Source: Campylobacterales bacterium (GTDB taxonomy: Bacteria > Campylobacterota > Campylobacteria > Campylobacterales > Sulfurimonadaceae). From it: a stretch of 64,000 nucleotides of DNA. Of this stretch, positions 38,483-46,681 are shown in pieces. How positions within the stretch are numbered: the first letter of the stretch is position 1; every line of letters begins with the position of its first letter. Where the stretch lies: positions 103,160 through 167,159 of the forward strand of contig JAPLGN010000022.1 in assembly GCA_026390135.1 (NCBI GenBank), given 5' to 3'. The notes beneath the pieces are model-generated. The model did no database searches. It worked only from the letters and a program-made list of their open reading frames with translations, and was not told the origin of the DNA. The translations under genes and the position numbers were made by a program.

Positions 38483-38491
38483 TGGTATAAT
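38483..38491 (+). promoter_or_regulatory. Extended -10 promoter of valS
   Basis: TGGTATAAT (TGn plus the consensus hexamer at 38486-38491) lies 31 bases before the valS ATG. The upstream region is T-rich without a clear -35 box. Confidence 0.6.
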
Positions 38492-38522
38492 TCGCGTATA
38501 TTTTCCTATTTAAGGCTATTTT

Positions 38523-41141
38523 ATGTCTGCTACACATTACGATCCAAAAAATATTGAAGAAAGCTACTACCCCATTTGGGAAAATCGCGGTTATTTTGAA
38601 GTGGACGGGAATAAAACCATCGTAAAACCAAATAAACATTTTTCCATTATGATGCCTCCTCCTAATGTTACTGGACGTCTACATATCGGTCATGCGCTCA
38701 CCTTTACCCTTCAAGATATTATTGTACGCTACAAACGAATGGATGGCTATGCAACACTTTGGCAACCGGGAACCGACCATGCCGGTATTGCTACTCAAAA
38801 TGTTGTTGAAAAACAGCTTTTAGCCGAAGGTACAACCAAAGAAGAACTCGGGCGTGAAGCATTTTTAGAACGTGTTTGGGAATGGAAAGAAGAAAGTGGC
38901 GGGATTATGGTGGGACAGCTCCGAAAACTCGGGGTCTCACCAGCATGGAGCCGTGAGCGGTTCACCATGGATGAGGGACTAAAAACGTCCGTAAAAGAAG
39001 CATTTGTCCATCTTTACAATAAAAACCTCATTATTCGAGGAAATTATATGGTCAACTGGTGTACGCATGATGGCGCACTCAGTGACATCGAAGTCGAACA
39101 CGAAGAGCATCAGGGGCATTTTTACCATATGCGCTATGCCTTCAGTGACGGCAGCGGTCATATCACCGTTGCAACGACTCGACCTGAAACTTATTTCGGA
39201 GATACTGCCATCATGGTACATCCTGATGATGAACGATATACCCATTTGATTGGCAAAAGTATTACCCTACCCCTCATCAACCGCGAAATCAAAATCATTG
39301 CCGACAGCCATGTTGACATGGAGTTTGGAACGGGAGTGGTTAAAGTTACCCCAGCACATGATACCAATGACTACGAAGTAGGCAAACGCCATGATTTGGA
39401 ATTTATTACGGTCTTTGATGAAAAAGGGATTTTAAATCATCATGCCGGAGAATTTGAGGGATTAGAGCGTCTTGCCGCGCGTGAAATCATTGTCAAACGT
39501 CTTAATGAAGCTGGCTTTATTGATAAAATCGAAGACCACGTTCATCAAGTCGGGCACTGCTACCGTTGTAAAAATATTGTTGAACCGTATATCTCAAAAC
39601 AGTGGTTTGTTCGCAAAGAAGTGGCCCGAGATTCCATCGATAAAACCAATGATGGACTTACTCAATTTTTCCCGCCCCATTGGATTAACAGCTACAACTC
39701 ATGGATGGGAGAACTGCGCGATTGGTGCATCTCTCGCCAGCTGTGGTGGGGACACCGTATCCCCGTATTTTACTGTAGTGATTGTGATCACGAATGGGCG
39801 AGTCTCGAAGAGCATCCTTCATCATGTCCACATTGTGCGAGTACAGCGTTTATCCAAGACCCCGATGTTTTGGATACATGGTTCAGCTCTGCTCTTTGGC
39901 CGTTCTCGACACTTGGATGGGGGAATGGTGATGTAAGTGCTGATTCACAGTTTCAAAGTGAAGATATGGCAAAGTTTTATCCCAACAGCCTTCTTATCAC
40001 TGGATTTGACATCCTCTTTTTCTGGGTTGCACGGATGATGATGATGGGGGAGAGTTTTACGGGAGAATTGCCGTTTAAACACATCTACCTTCATGCCCTT
40101 GTTCGTGATGAAAATGGTCAAAAAATGTCTAAATCCAAAGGCAATGTTATCGATCCGCTGGATATGATAGAGCAATACAGTACCGATGCCCTCCGTTTTA
40201 CCCTCGCTGTTTTAGCGGCTCAAGGGCGTGATATTCGTCTTAGTTCTGACAAACTTGAGCAAAGCCGAAATTTCACCAATAAACTCTTTAATGCCTCAAA
40301 ATTCTTACAAATGAACGTCGAAACGTTTAAAGATTTGTCCCAACAAGAGATTACTACTCCGCTGGGTCGCTATATGCTAAGCCGTTTCAGACGTGCCACG
40401 GCAGAGGCCAGAGGCTATTTGGATGAATATCGCTTTAATGATGCGGCAACAGTGCTCTATCGCTTCTTATGGAATGAATTTTGTGACTGGGGTATCGAGC
40501 TTGGCAAAGCGAGCAAAGAGAGCGTTCATGAGTTGGGAAGTATCTTCAAAGAATCAATGAAACTGCTACATCCATTCATGCCGTTCATCACTGAGTACCT
40601 CTATCATGAGCTTTCGGGTACAACCCTAGAAGAGGGCAATTCCATTATGGTCATGACCTATCCTGAAGATGTTACTATTGATGAAGGGATTGAAGCAGAG
40701 TTTGCCATTATTATGGATGCTATTATCACCATCCGCCGTGCTAAAACACTGATCGATTGCGGAAACCAAAAAATCCCTCTGGCATATGTAAAATGCAATG
40801 GAAACCACACCATGATGGAGCCCTTTATTGCACGCTTGGGGAAAGTTGAAACACTAAAATTTACAGAAAGTAAAATTGACAATGCCATAAGTGACATTGG
40901 AGAGAGTGTCGAAGTGTATATCCCAACCGAAGCAATTGATTTATCACCCATCATCGACCGTCTGAGTAAACAGCGTGAAAAACTTCAAAAAGAAGCGGAT
41001 AAACTAAGCGGTATGCTCTCTAACGAACGCTTTGTCGCCAATGCACCGGAAGCCGTCATCACCGAAAATCGTAACGGCCTAGCAGATGCTCACAACAAAA
41101 TAACTAAAATCGACGAGCAGTTAAAATCATTGCAAGGGTAA
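38523..41141 (+). CDS. valS: Valyl-tRNA synthetase
   Basis: 872 residues, class I synthetase. The HIGH motif is in PNVTGRLHIGHAL (about 43-55), the CP1 editing domain follows (about 190-350), zinc-binding CRYC-like cysteines (CYRCKNI, CSDC and CPHC) are seen, and the KMSKS motif is in GQKMSKSKGNVIDP near 537. The C-terminal coiled coil (about 810-872) is typical of ValRS. Nothing unusual. Confidence 0.98.
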   Translation: MSATHYDPKNIEESYYPIWENRGYFEVDGNKTIVKPNKHFSIMMPPPNVTGRLHIGHALTFTLQDIIVRYKRMDGYATLWQPGTDHAGIATQNVVEKQLLAEGTTKEELGREAFLERVWEWKEESGGIMVGQLRKLGVSPAWSRERFTMDEGLKTSVKEAFVHLYNKNLIIRGNYMVNWCTHDGALSDIEVEHEEHQGHFYHMRYAFSDGSGHITVATTRPETYFGDTAIMVHPDDERYTHLIGKSITLPLINREIKIIADSHVDMEFGTGVVKVTPAHDTNDYEVGKRHDLEFITVFDEKGILNHHAGEFEGLERLAAREIIVKRLNEAGFIDKIEDHVHQVGHCYRCKNIVEPYISKQWFVRKEVARDSIDKTNDGLTQFFPPHWINSYNSWMGELRDWCISRQLWWGHRIPVFYCSDCDHEWASLEEHPSSCPHCASTAFIQDPDVLDTWFSSALWPFSTLGWGNGDVSADSQFQSEDMAKFYPNSLLITGFDILFFWVARMMMMGESFTGELPFKHIYLHALVRDENGQKMSKSKGNVIDPLDMIEQYSTDALRFTLAVLAAQGRDIRLSSDKLEQSRNFTNKLFNASKFLQMNVETFKDLSQQEITTPLGRYMLSRFRRATAEARGYLDEYRFNDAATVLYRFLWNEFCDWGIELGKASKESVHELGSIFKESMKLLHPFMPFITEYLYHELSGTTLEEGNSIMVMTYPEDVTIDEGIEAEFAIIMDAIITIRRAKTLIDCGNQKIPLAYVKCNGNHTMMEPFIARLGKVETLKFTESKIDNAISDIGESVEVYIPTEAIDLSPIIDRLSKQREKLQKEADKLSGMLSNERFVANAPEAVITENRNGLADAHNKITKIDEQLKSLQG

Positions 41142-41150
41142 GAGCAGAAC

Positions 41151-41607
41151 TTAATCTGCTATCCCTTCCACCTCGATGGTCATTTTAACATCATCACCCA
41201 CAACAACTCCGCCCGCTTCAATAGCCTTATTCCAGTTAAGTCCGAAATCTTTTCGGTTTACTTGCCCATTTAATACAAATCCAGAACGTTTATTACCCCA
41301 TGGATCAGTAATCTCTCCGCCCATATCCATCGTCATCGTTACGGCTTTAGTAATACCATGCATAGTGAGATTACCTATAACTTTTTTACCTTTTTGTGAC
41401 GTCATTACAAACGTCATTTCAGGATAGGTAGCAACATCGAAAAAATCAGCACTACGAAGATGATCGTCACGCTTTACAATCCCCGTATCAATCGTTGTGG
41501 TTTTAAACACTTGAATGAGATACATCAACACTATATGGCGCAGCAAATAATGACATTGATCCCAACACTAAACTTGATATGACTGTAGTAATCAAATGAC
41601 TCTTCAT
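41151..41607 (-). pseudogene. YceI-family periplasmic protein gene, broken by an internal deletion
   Basis: From the ATG at 41607 (AAGGAAG upstream) the frame gives a signal peptide and the mature start APYSVDVSHSSV, then a stop. Directly after, in another frame, FKTTTIDTGIVKRDDHLRSA and the rest of the YceI lipocalin fold continue to 41151. The family normally has about 40 more residues between these two parts. So roughly 110-120 bases appear to be missing, with a frame change. YceI proteins bind isoprenoid-type ligands in the periplasm. The downstream open frame alone has no credible start. Confidence 0.8.
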
Positions 41608-41700
41608 TGAACTTCCTTTAATTAGAAAAATTTATTTATTGTAGTGTGTTTTTGAGAATGATTTCTTAACGCTGAGTTAATGGGGAAAATATTTAAGCTT

Positions 41701-41709
41701 TGCTATACT
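41701..41709 (+). promoter_or_regulatory. Extended -10 promoter of pyrF
   Basis: TGCTATACT lies 26 bases before the pyrF ATG. It has the extended -10 form common in this phylum; no -35 hexamer is seen. Confidence 0.5.
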
Positions 41710-41734
41710 TTTGCAACTATCAAAAAGGTATATT

Positions 41735-42347
41735 ATGGAACTTTGCGTCGCACTGGATCTACCCACAATGCAAGACAATTTAGAACTTATTGAGAAAATT
41801 AAATACTATCCTATTTGGCTAAAAGTAGGTCTTCGTTCCTATATTCGTGATGGAAAACCGTTTATTGACGCCATTAAAGTAATCAATCCTGATTTCAAAA
41901 TTTTTCTTGATTTAAAACTCTATGATATTCCAAATACAATGGCAGATTCAGCCGAATCCATAATGGGGCTTGGCGTTCATATGTTCAACGTTCATGCGTC
42001 TGCCGGTCGCAAAGCAATGGCTGAAGTGATGAAACGACTTCAGCCATACGATAATCGTCCATTAGTTTTAGCCGTTACCGCATTGACTTCATTTGATGAA
42101 AATGAATTTACGCATATTTGTGTGTAGTGCGTATGAGAGTGCTTCAATCAAATCACTTACTTCAAATACGTTCATCACCCTCACCCCTGGTATTCGACCA
42201 TTTGGTGAAGATGCAGGAGACCAAGAGCGCGTTGCCACCATCGAAGCGGCTCATCATGCAAAAGTTGATTTTATCGTTGTAGGACGACCAATCTATGCTT
42301 CTCAAGACCCTGCTTTAGTTGTACAAAAAATTATTGACTGTTTATAA
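41735..42347 (+). pseudogene. pyrF: Orotidine-5'-phosphate decarboxylase gene, broken by an internal deletion
   Basis: The first part (to about 42117) reads MELCVALDLPTMQDNLELIE, keeps the catalytic DLKLYDIPNT motif and reaches ALTSFDENEFTHI, then meets TAG at 42125. The second part continues in another frame from about 42118 with VCSAYESASIKSLTSN, LTPGIRPFGED and VGRPIYAS, ending at 42347. About 25 residues usually lie between these parts. PyrF makes UMP, so loss would cause pyrimidine dependence unless another copy exists or the sequence is wrong here. The ATG at 41735 follows AAAAAGG. Confidence 0.82.
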
Positions 42348-42365
42348 GTCTGCACTGCTTATAAT

Positions 42366-42386
42366 AAGTACCTATTTAAGGTGCTT
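42366..42386 (+). terminator. Hairpin after pyrF
   Basis: AAGTACCT pairs with AGGTGCTT (one T-G pair) around a 5-base loop, about 20 bases past the pyrF stop and before the tRNA promoter. The following T run is weak. Confidence 0.45.
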
Positions 42387-42402
42387 GTTATCTAAGCCTG
42401 AC

Positions 42403-42408
42403 TATAAT
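42403..42408 (+). promoter_or_regulatory. -10 box of tRNA-Ser
   Basis: TATAAT lies 22 bases before the tRNA 5' end. A good -35 at standard spacing is not evident. Confidence 0.5.
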
Positions 42409-42429
42409 TACGCCCTCTTCAACATATAT

Positions 42430-42519
42430 GGACGAGTAGGAAAGCGGCTGAATCCACCTCCCTGCTAAGGAGACGTACTGGCAACGGTACCGAGAGTTCG
42501 AATCTCTCCTCGTCCGCCA
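42430..42519 (+). tRNA. tRNA-Ser (anticodon GCU)
   Basis: 90 bases with a 7-base acceptor stem GGACGAG/CTCGTCC, discriminator G and an encoded CCA end. The anticodon arm CTCC-CTGCTAA-GGAG gives anticodon GCU, which reads AGC and AGU serine codons. A long variable arm (GTACTGGCAACGGTAC) marks it as a class II tRNA, and the T arm GAGAG-TTCGAAT-CTCTC is perfect. Confidence 0.97.
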
Positions 42520-42699
42520 CTTAAAACTCCCTTTATTATAAACCTCAAAAAACTTAAAAATCACGCTAATCTCATTATAGTACGCTTAAGTTAATGCCAC
42601 AAATATCACTCGGCTTATTAAACCGCCGAAAGCGTCATATTGTTAAATATTTTTGAAGAAGTATCAAGGGATATTTATCCAAAGCATAGAAGGTGAGAT

Positions 42700-42737
42700 G
42701 GTAGCAGACTACCCCTCTCTTTAATTTGTAAGGGTAG
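42700..42737. repeat. Two mutually exclusive hairpins after amiC
   Basis: GGTAG (42700-42704) pairs with CTACC (42709-42713) around a CAGA loop; the same CTACCC (42709-42714) can instead pair with GGGTAG (42732-42737). They lie in the 230-base gap between tRNA-Ser and the amiC stop, which otherwise shows no gene. They may form a terminator or processing site; the direction is uncertain. Confidence 0.35.
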
Positions 42738-42752
42738 AAAAGCCTATCTTAA

Positions 42753-44369
42753 TTATGGATTGTTAGCAAAATAATGCTTAACTCCATCTATCATACCCTC
42801 TACCATCCACTTTTGGTATTTTGTATCTGAAATACGAGCAGACTCTTCCGGATTGCTAATGTACCCTGTTTCTAATAAAATAGCTGGCATCTGCGCCCCG
42901 ACCAATACCCAGAATGGTGCTTCACGCGCTCCATTATCTTTAACATTTGGGTATTGTTTTCGAAGATTATTTAAAACACCTTTCTGAATGTCAATGGCAA
43001 GCTTATTAGACGCAATAATTTTCTCACTGTTTAAAACGTTCAAAAAACTCAGCTTACCATAAGCACCCATTTCACTCATATCTTCAGAATTCTCTAAAGC
43101 AGCCACGCGCATAGCCCTCTCACTCCGTCCAGGCGAGAGATAATATGTTTCAATCCCATACGCTGCATTTGCATCAGAACCTTTAGGTATTGCATTGGCA
43201 TGAACGGATAAAAAAAGGTCTGCTAATTTATCATTTGCAAATTTTGTTCGATCTTTAAGCTCAATAAACGTGTCATTCGAACGCGTCATATAGACCGTGT
43301 AACCCATAGAACGAAGCTGTTCAGAAAGCTGAAGTCCTACTTGCAACACAATGTCTTTTTCCATGTATCCGTTACCTACTGCACCGCTGTCTTTTCCTCC
43401 ATGCCCTGGATCAATAACAATCACTTTTTTACTTCTATCACGAGGAGTAAAATTTGTTAAAGTAGGTAAAGTAACAATCAAAGAAGGAGGCTCTTGAATA
43501 ATTTGAGGTTGTACCACTAATGCTGCAAGAGGTGGAGTTATTCTCTTATTAGAAACTGGTAATGAAAGGTCAATATATACTGATTGATCTTTTATAATTG
43601 GCTTTATTGCGATAGCTTCGTTGTCTTCAACAACGATGCGAAGTATTTTAGAATTGTATTGTGCTAAACGAATATTTTGAATCGAACTGTGTTCAAGTGT
43701 TTTGGTTTGGGATAAGCTTCCGCCTTCAATGTCAATAATATAGCGAAAACGCTGCTTATCAGACTCAATTATTTTAGAAAGATGAATTTCATTGGCTTCT
43801 ACTTTTGAATCAAAAGTCAATTCTATACCCGTATCTTTCCATTGTACATCTAATAAACGATGCCGTTTCATCGATTCTATTTCATTGGCAGCTTTAAGAA
43901 TCTCAGGCTTTTTAATGAGCTCTTCTTTTGTTGGTGTCAAGAACTCAGGAATTACAGTACTCTGAGACGGGAGCGAAGCTTTTTGATATTCTTTTGGAAA
44001 TACAAGCGGCTTTTGAGTTGGCTCTAGAGGTTTTGATATTGGTGGTACAGCAAGCGCAACGTCAGAAGGATTCTGGGAAGTGATAGGTGAAGTAAACTTT
44101 GTCAATTCGGCTTTATACTTAGTAACGTCAATTCGTAAAAGTTCTCCTCCCTTGACTATCCCTTCTAATGCTTCTTTTTCTAAGGTACTGTTTTTAGATT
44201 GAGCTGCTCTAAGGTAAATGCTTTTGCACTCATTGTATCCTCGGAATTGCTCAATTTCATCAATACTGCTGAGTGCTTTTTTAGCTCCCTCCAAACGCGT
44301 TATATCATTGCTTGCTCCCAATAATAAGGAAGCTGAAAGTAGCAAAAAAAAAGTAATTTCTCTCAACAT
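42753..44369 (-). CDS. amiC: N-acetylmuramoyl-L-alanine amidase, AmiC type
   Basis: 538 residues. It has a signal peptide (about 1-19), a helical N-terminal region, an AMIN domain (about 195-285) for envelope targeting, and a C-terminal Amidase_3 zinc domain (about 315-535) with VIDPGHGGKDSGAVG, MEKDIVLQV, LFLSVHANA and LLETGYISN, which hold the zinc and catalytic residues. It cleaves the stem peptide from muramic acid during cell separation. An A9 run at 44344-44352 lies in the signal-peptide codons. Confidence 0.93.
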   Translation of the reverse strand: MLREITFFLLLSASLLLGASNDITRLEGAKKALSSIDEIEQFRGYNECKSIYLRAAQSKNSTLEKEALEGIVKGGELLRIDVTKYKAELTKFTSPITSQNPSDVALAVPPISKPLEPTQKPLVFPKEYQKASLPSQSTVIPEFLTPTKEELIKKPEILKAANEIESMKRHRLLDVQWKDTGIELTFDSKVEANEIHLSKIIESDKQRFRYIIDIEGGSLSQTKTLEHSSIQNIRLAQYNSKILRIVVEDNEAIAIKPIIKDQSVYIDLSLPVSNKRITPPLAALVVQPQIIQEPPSLIVTLPTLTNFTPRDRSKKVIVIDPGHGGKDSGAVGNGYMEKDIVLQVGLQLSEQLRSMGYTVYMTRSNDTFIELKDRTKFANDKLADLFLSVHANAIPKGSDANAAYGIETYYLSPGRSERAMRVAALENSEDMSEMGAYGKLSFLNVLNSEKIIASNKLAIDIQKGVLNNLRKQYPNVKDNGAREAPFWVLVGAQMPAILLETGYISNPEESARISDTKYQKWMVEGMIDGVKHYFANNP

Positions 44370-44375
44370 GCCGTA

Positions 44376-45467
44376 TTATTCACCCTGTGTCAACTTCTCC
44401 ATCAACTCTTTGACGGAGATTATCTTATCAATACGGTAACCATTTGTTCCCGAAAAGAAAAGACCTAAATCTAAATTTCCAAAATAGGCATCACTTAGGC
44501 GATCGGCAATACAAAAGCCAACCTCTTTTGCTTCAACACCACGGTGGCAAGGCGCAACACAGTTAGAAATACATTTGATTGCAGGACCTGTACGAGTATC
44601 GATCAGACCATGTAAATTAGTACGAACACCTCGTGCTGGATAACCCACTGGAGATTTCATCAAAGTGATATCTTCTTCTTTAGCGTCAAGAAGAACTTGT
44701 TTGAAGTTTTCATGTGCATCGCACTCAAATGTGCCAATGAAACGGGTCCCCATTTGAACACCGGTTGCACCCAACGCCATCATTGCATCAATATCTTCTT
44801 TATTCCACACTCCGCCAGCTGCTATAACAGGAATATTTCCCCATAATGCAGCTTCTTCAACAACAGGCTTAACTAAGTTTTCAAGCTGATACTCATCCAT
44901 AGCACATTGTTCATAGGTAAAACCTTGATGACCGCCACTTTTAGGACCTTCAAGAATAACAGCATCAGGAAGACGGTTATAACGTTTTTGCCATCGTTTA
45001 CAGATAATTGAGAGGGCTTTAGGAGATGAAATAATCGGAACGAGTGCAACATCGGGATAATCAGCCGTAAATTCAGGCATATTCGTTGGTAATCCGGCAC
45101 CCGTGATAATAATATTCGCACCTGCTTCGCATGCATCCGTAACTACCCGACCGTAGTCATTAATAGCGTACAAAACGTTACATGCCAACGGAGCATCACC
45201 GCAAATTTTACGAGCATTTTCGAAAATAGCGATAAGTCCTTTTCGAGAATAAAAGTTTTCTGCTTCCAATGGACGACCTGCAACAAGTCTATCTGAATAA
45301 CTTTTGTCTCCGTAATTTCCAGTCCCTACCGAACTAATAACGCCAAGACCACCTTCTAGAGAAACATTTCCAGCGAGTCTGTCCCAACTAATACCTACAC
45401 CCATTCCACCTTGAACGATGGGAACTGGGATAGTATATTTACCGATTTGAAGTGGTTTAAAACTCAT
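44376..45467 (-). CDS. FMN-dependent NAD(P)H oxidoreductase, nitronate monooxygenase family
   Basis: 363 residues with an FMN TIM barrel. It begins LQIGKYTIPVPIVQGGMGVG, then ITGAGLPTNMP, PKSGGHQGF and VIAAGGVWNKEDIDAMMALGATGVQMGTRFIGT. A cysteine cluster near 305-315 (CISNCVAPCHRG) is present. The family includes nitronate monooxygenases and FabK-like enoyl-ACP reductases, which cannot be separated here by eye. It overlaps the tyrS stop by one base. Confidence 0.85.
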   Translation of the reverse strand: MSFKPLQIGKYTIPVPIVQGGMGVGISWDRLAGNVSLEGGLGVISSVGTGNYGDKSYSDRLVAGRPLEAENFYSRKGLIAIFENARKICGDAPLACNVLYAINDYGRVVTDACEAGANIIITGAGLPTNMPEFTADYPDVALVPIISSPKALSIICKRWQKRYNRLPDAVILEGPKSGGHQGFTYEQCAMDEYQLENLVKPVVEEAALWGNIPVIAAGGVWNKEDIDAMMALGATGVQMGTRFIGTFECDAHENFKQVLLDAKEEDITLMKSPVGYPARGVRTNLHGLIDTRTGPAIKCISNCVAPCHRGVEAKEVGFCIADRLSDAYFGNLDLGLFFSGTNGYRIDKIISVKELMEKLTQGE

Positions 45468-46678
45468 TAGGACACCTTTATTCTGGCAAATTTTCGTTTG
45501 CCGATTTGCACAACATACACACCTGCATTTAACTGCAACTGCTCATCGTCTACTTTTTCTTGGTTAATTTTAACAGAGCCTTGCTTAATGTCGCGACGTG
45601 CCTGCGATGTAGATGGGGTAAGTGAGGACTCAGTAAGAACTTTTGCAATCCAAACCGGTCCTTCAAAACTATATTCATCCATTTCAGTTGGAATCTCACT
45701 TTGAGCATGAACACGCTGAAACTCTTCGCCAGCACTTATCGCATCTGCAGTTGTATGAAAACGAGCAGTAATCTCAAGAGCCAACGCCTCTTTAACTTTT
45801 TTTGGATGCAATGAACCATCCGCTACACCCACTTTTAATACTTCGATTTCACTTAGACTAAGAGTGCTCAAAAGCTCGTAATATCTCCACATCAGTTGAT
45901 CACTGATACTAAGAATCTTGCCATACATATCGTTGGGCATATCCGCAACTGCAATGTAATTACCCAAACTTTTGGACATTTTTTGAACGCCGTCAAGCCC
46001 TTCGAGAATCGGCATCATAAGGACAGCTTGTTCTTTGCCCACTTGATATGCGCGTTGTAAATGACGTCCCATCAAAAGATTAAACTTTTGATCTGTCCCT
46101 CCAATTTCAATATCACTTTTAAGATGGACACTGTCGTAGCCTTGGAGAAGTGGATACAAAAACTCACTAATAGAGATAGAGATACCTGCTTTGTGGCGTT
46201 TGTCAAAATCATCACGTTCAAGCATACGTGCAACATTAAACGTCGTAGTAAGCTCCAGCATACCAGCAGCTCCCAGCGGATTAATCCAATCCGCATTAAA
46301 AACGACGGTTGTTTGTTCAGGATTTAGAATTTTAAAGACTTGGGTTTTATAACTTTGCGCATTTTCCTCGATTTGAGCCGGAAGTAATTTTTTACGCGTT
46401 TCACTTTTACCTGTCGGATCACCAATCTGAGCGGTAAAATCTCCAATCAAAAATTGTACATGAGCTCCATACTTTTGAAACGTTGCTAATTTTTGAAGCA
46501 AAACGGTATGCCCTAAATGTAAATCGGGTGCCGTTGGATCAAATCCTGCCTTAACCGTATAAGTTTCCCCTTTTTCAAAAAAAGTTTTTAATAAAATTAC
46601 GATGCGAGCTTCATCAATAATCTCAGATGTTCCTCGTTGGATTTCTTCTAATGCTTCATTTATCTTTTGATCTATCAT
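45467..46678 (-). CDS. tyrS: Tyrosyl-tRNA synthetase
   Basis: 403 residues of the TyrS2 length class. The HIGH-like motif is in PDLHLGHTVLL (about 50) and KMSKS in VQKMSKSLGNYI (about 237); a C-terminal S4 RNA-binding domain covers about 340-403 (LTPSTSQARRDIKQGSVKINQE). It follows spoT by 3 bases in the pyrH-rpoZ-spoT-tyrS series. Confidence 0.97.
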   Translation of the reverse strand: MIDQKINEALEEIQRGTSEIIDEARIVILLKTFFEKGETYTVKAGFDPTAPDLHLGHTVLLQKLATFQKYGAHVQFLIGDFTAQIGDPTGKSETRKKLLPAQIEENAQSYKTQVFKILNPEQTTVVFNADWINPLGAAGMLELTTTFNVARMLERDDFDKRHKAGISISISEFLYPLLQGYDSVHLKSDIEIGGTDQKFNLLMGRHLQRAYQVGKEQAVLMMPILEGLDGVQKMSKSLGNYIAVADMPNDMYGKILSISDQLMWRYYELLSTLSLSEIEVLKVGVADGSLHPKKVKEALALEITARFHTTADAISAGEEFQRVHAQSEIPTEMDEYSFEGPVWIAKVLTESSLTPSTSQARRDIKQGSVKINQEKVDDEQLQLNAGVYVVQIGKRKFARIKVS

Positions 46679-46681
46679 TTT

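Noticed and set aside
44344..44352. A9 run in the amiC signal-peptide codons, and similar A/T runs at 26014-26022 and 52924-52932
   Set aside because: A and T runs of this length are common in an AT-rich genome, and the codons (Lys, Phe) favour them. Only the C8 and AG tracts stand out.
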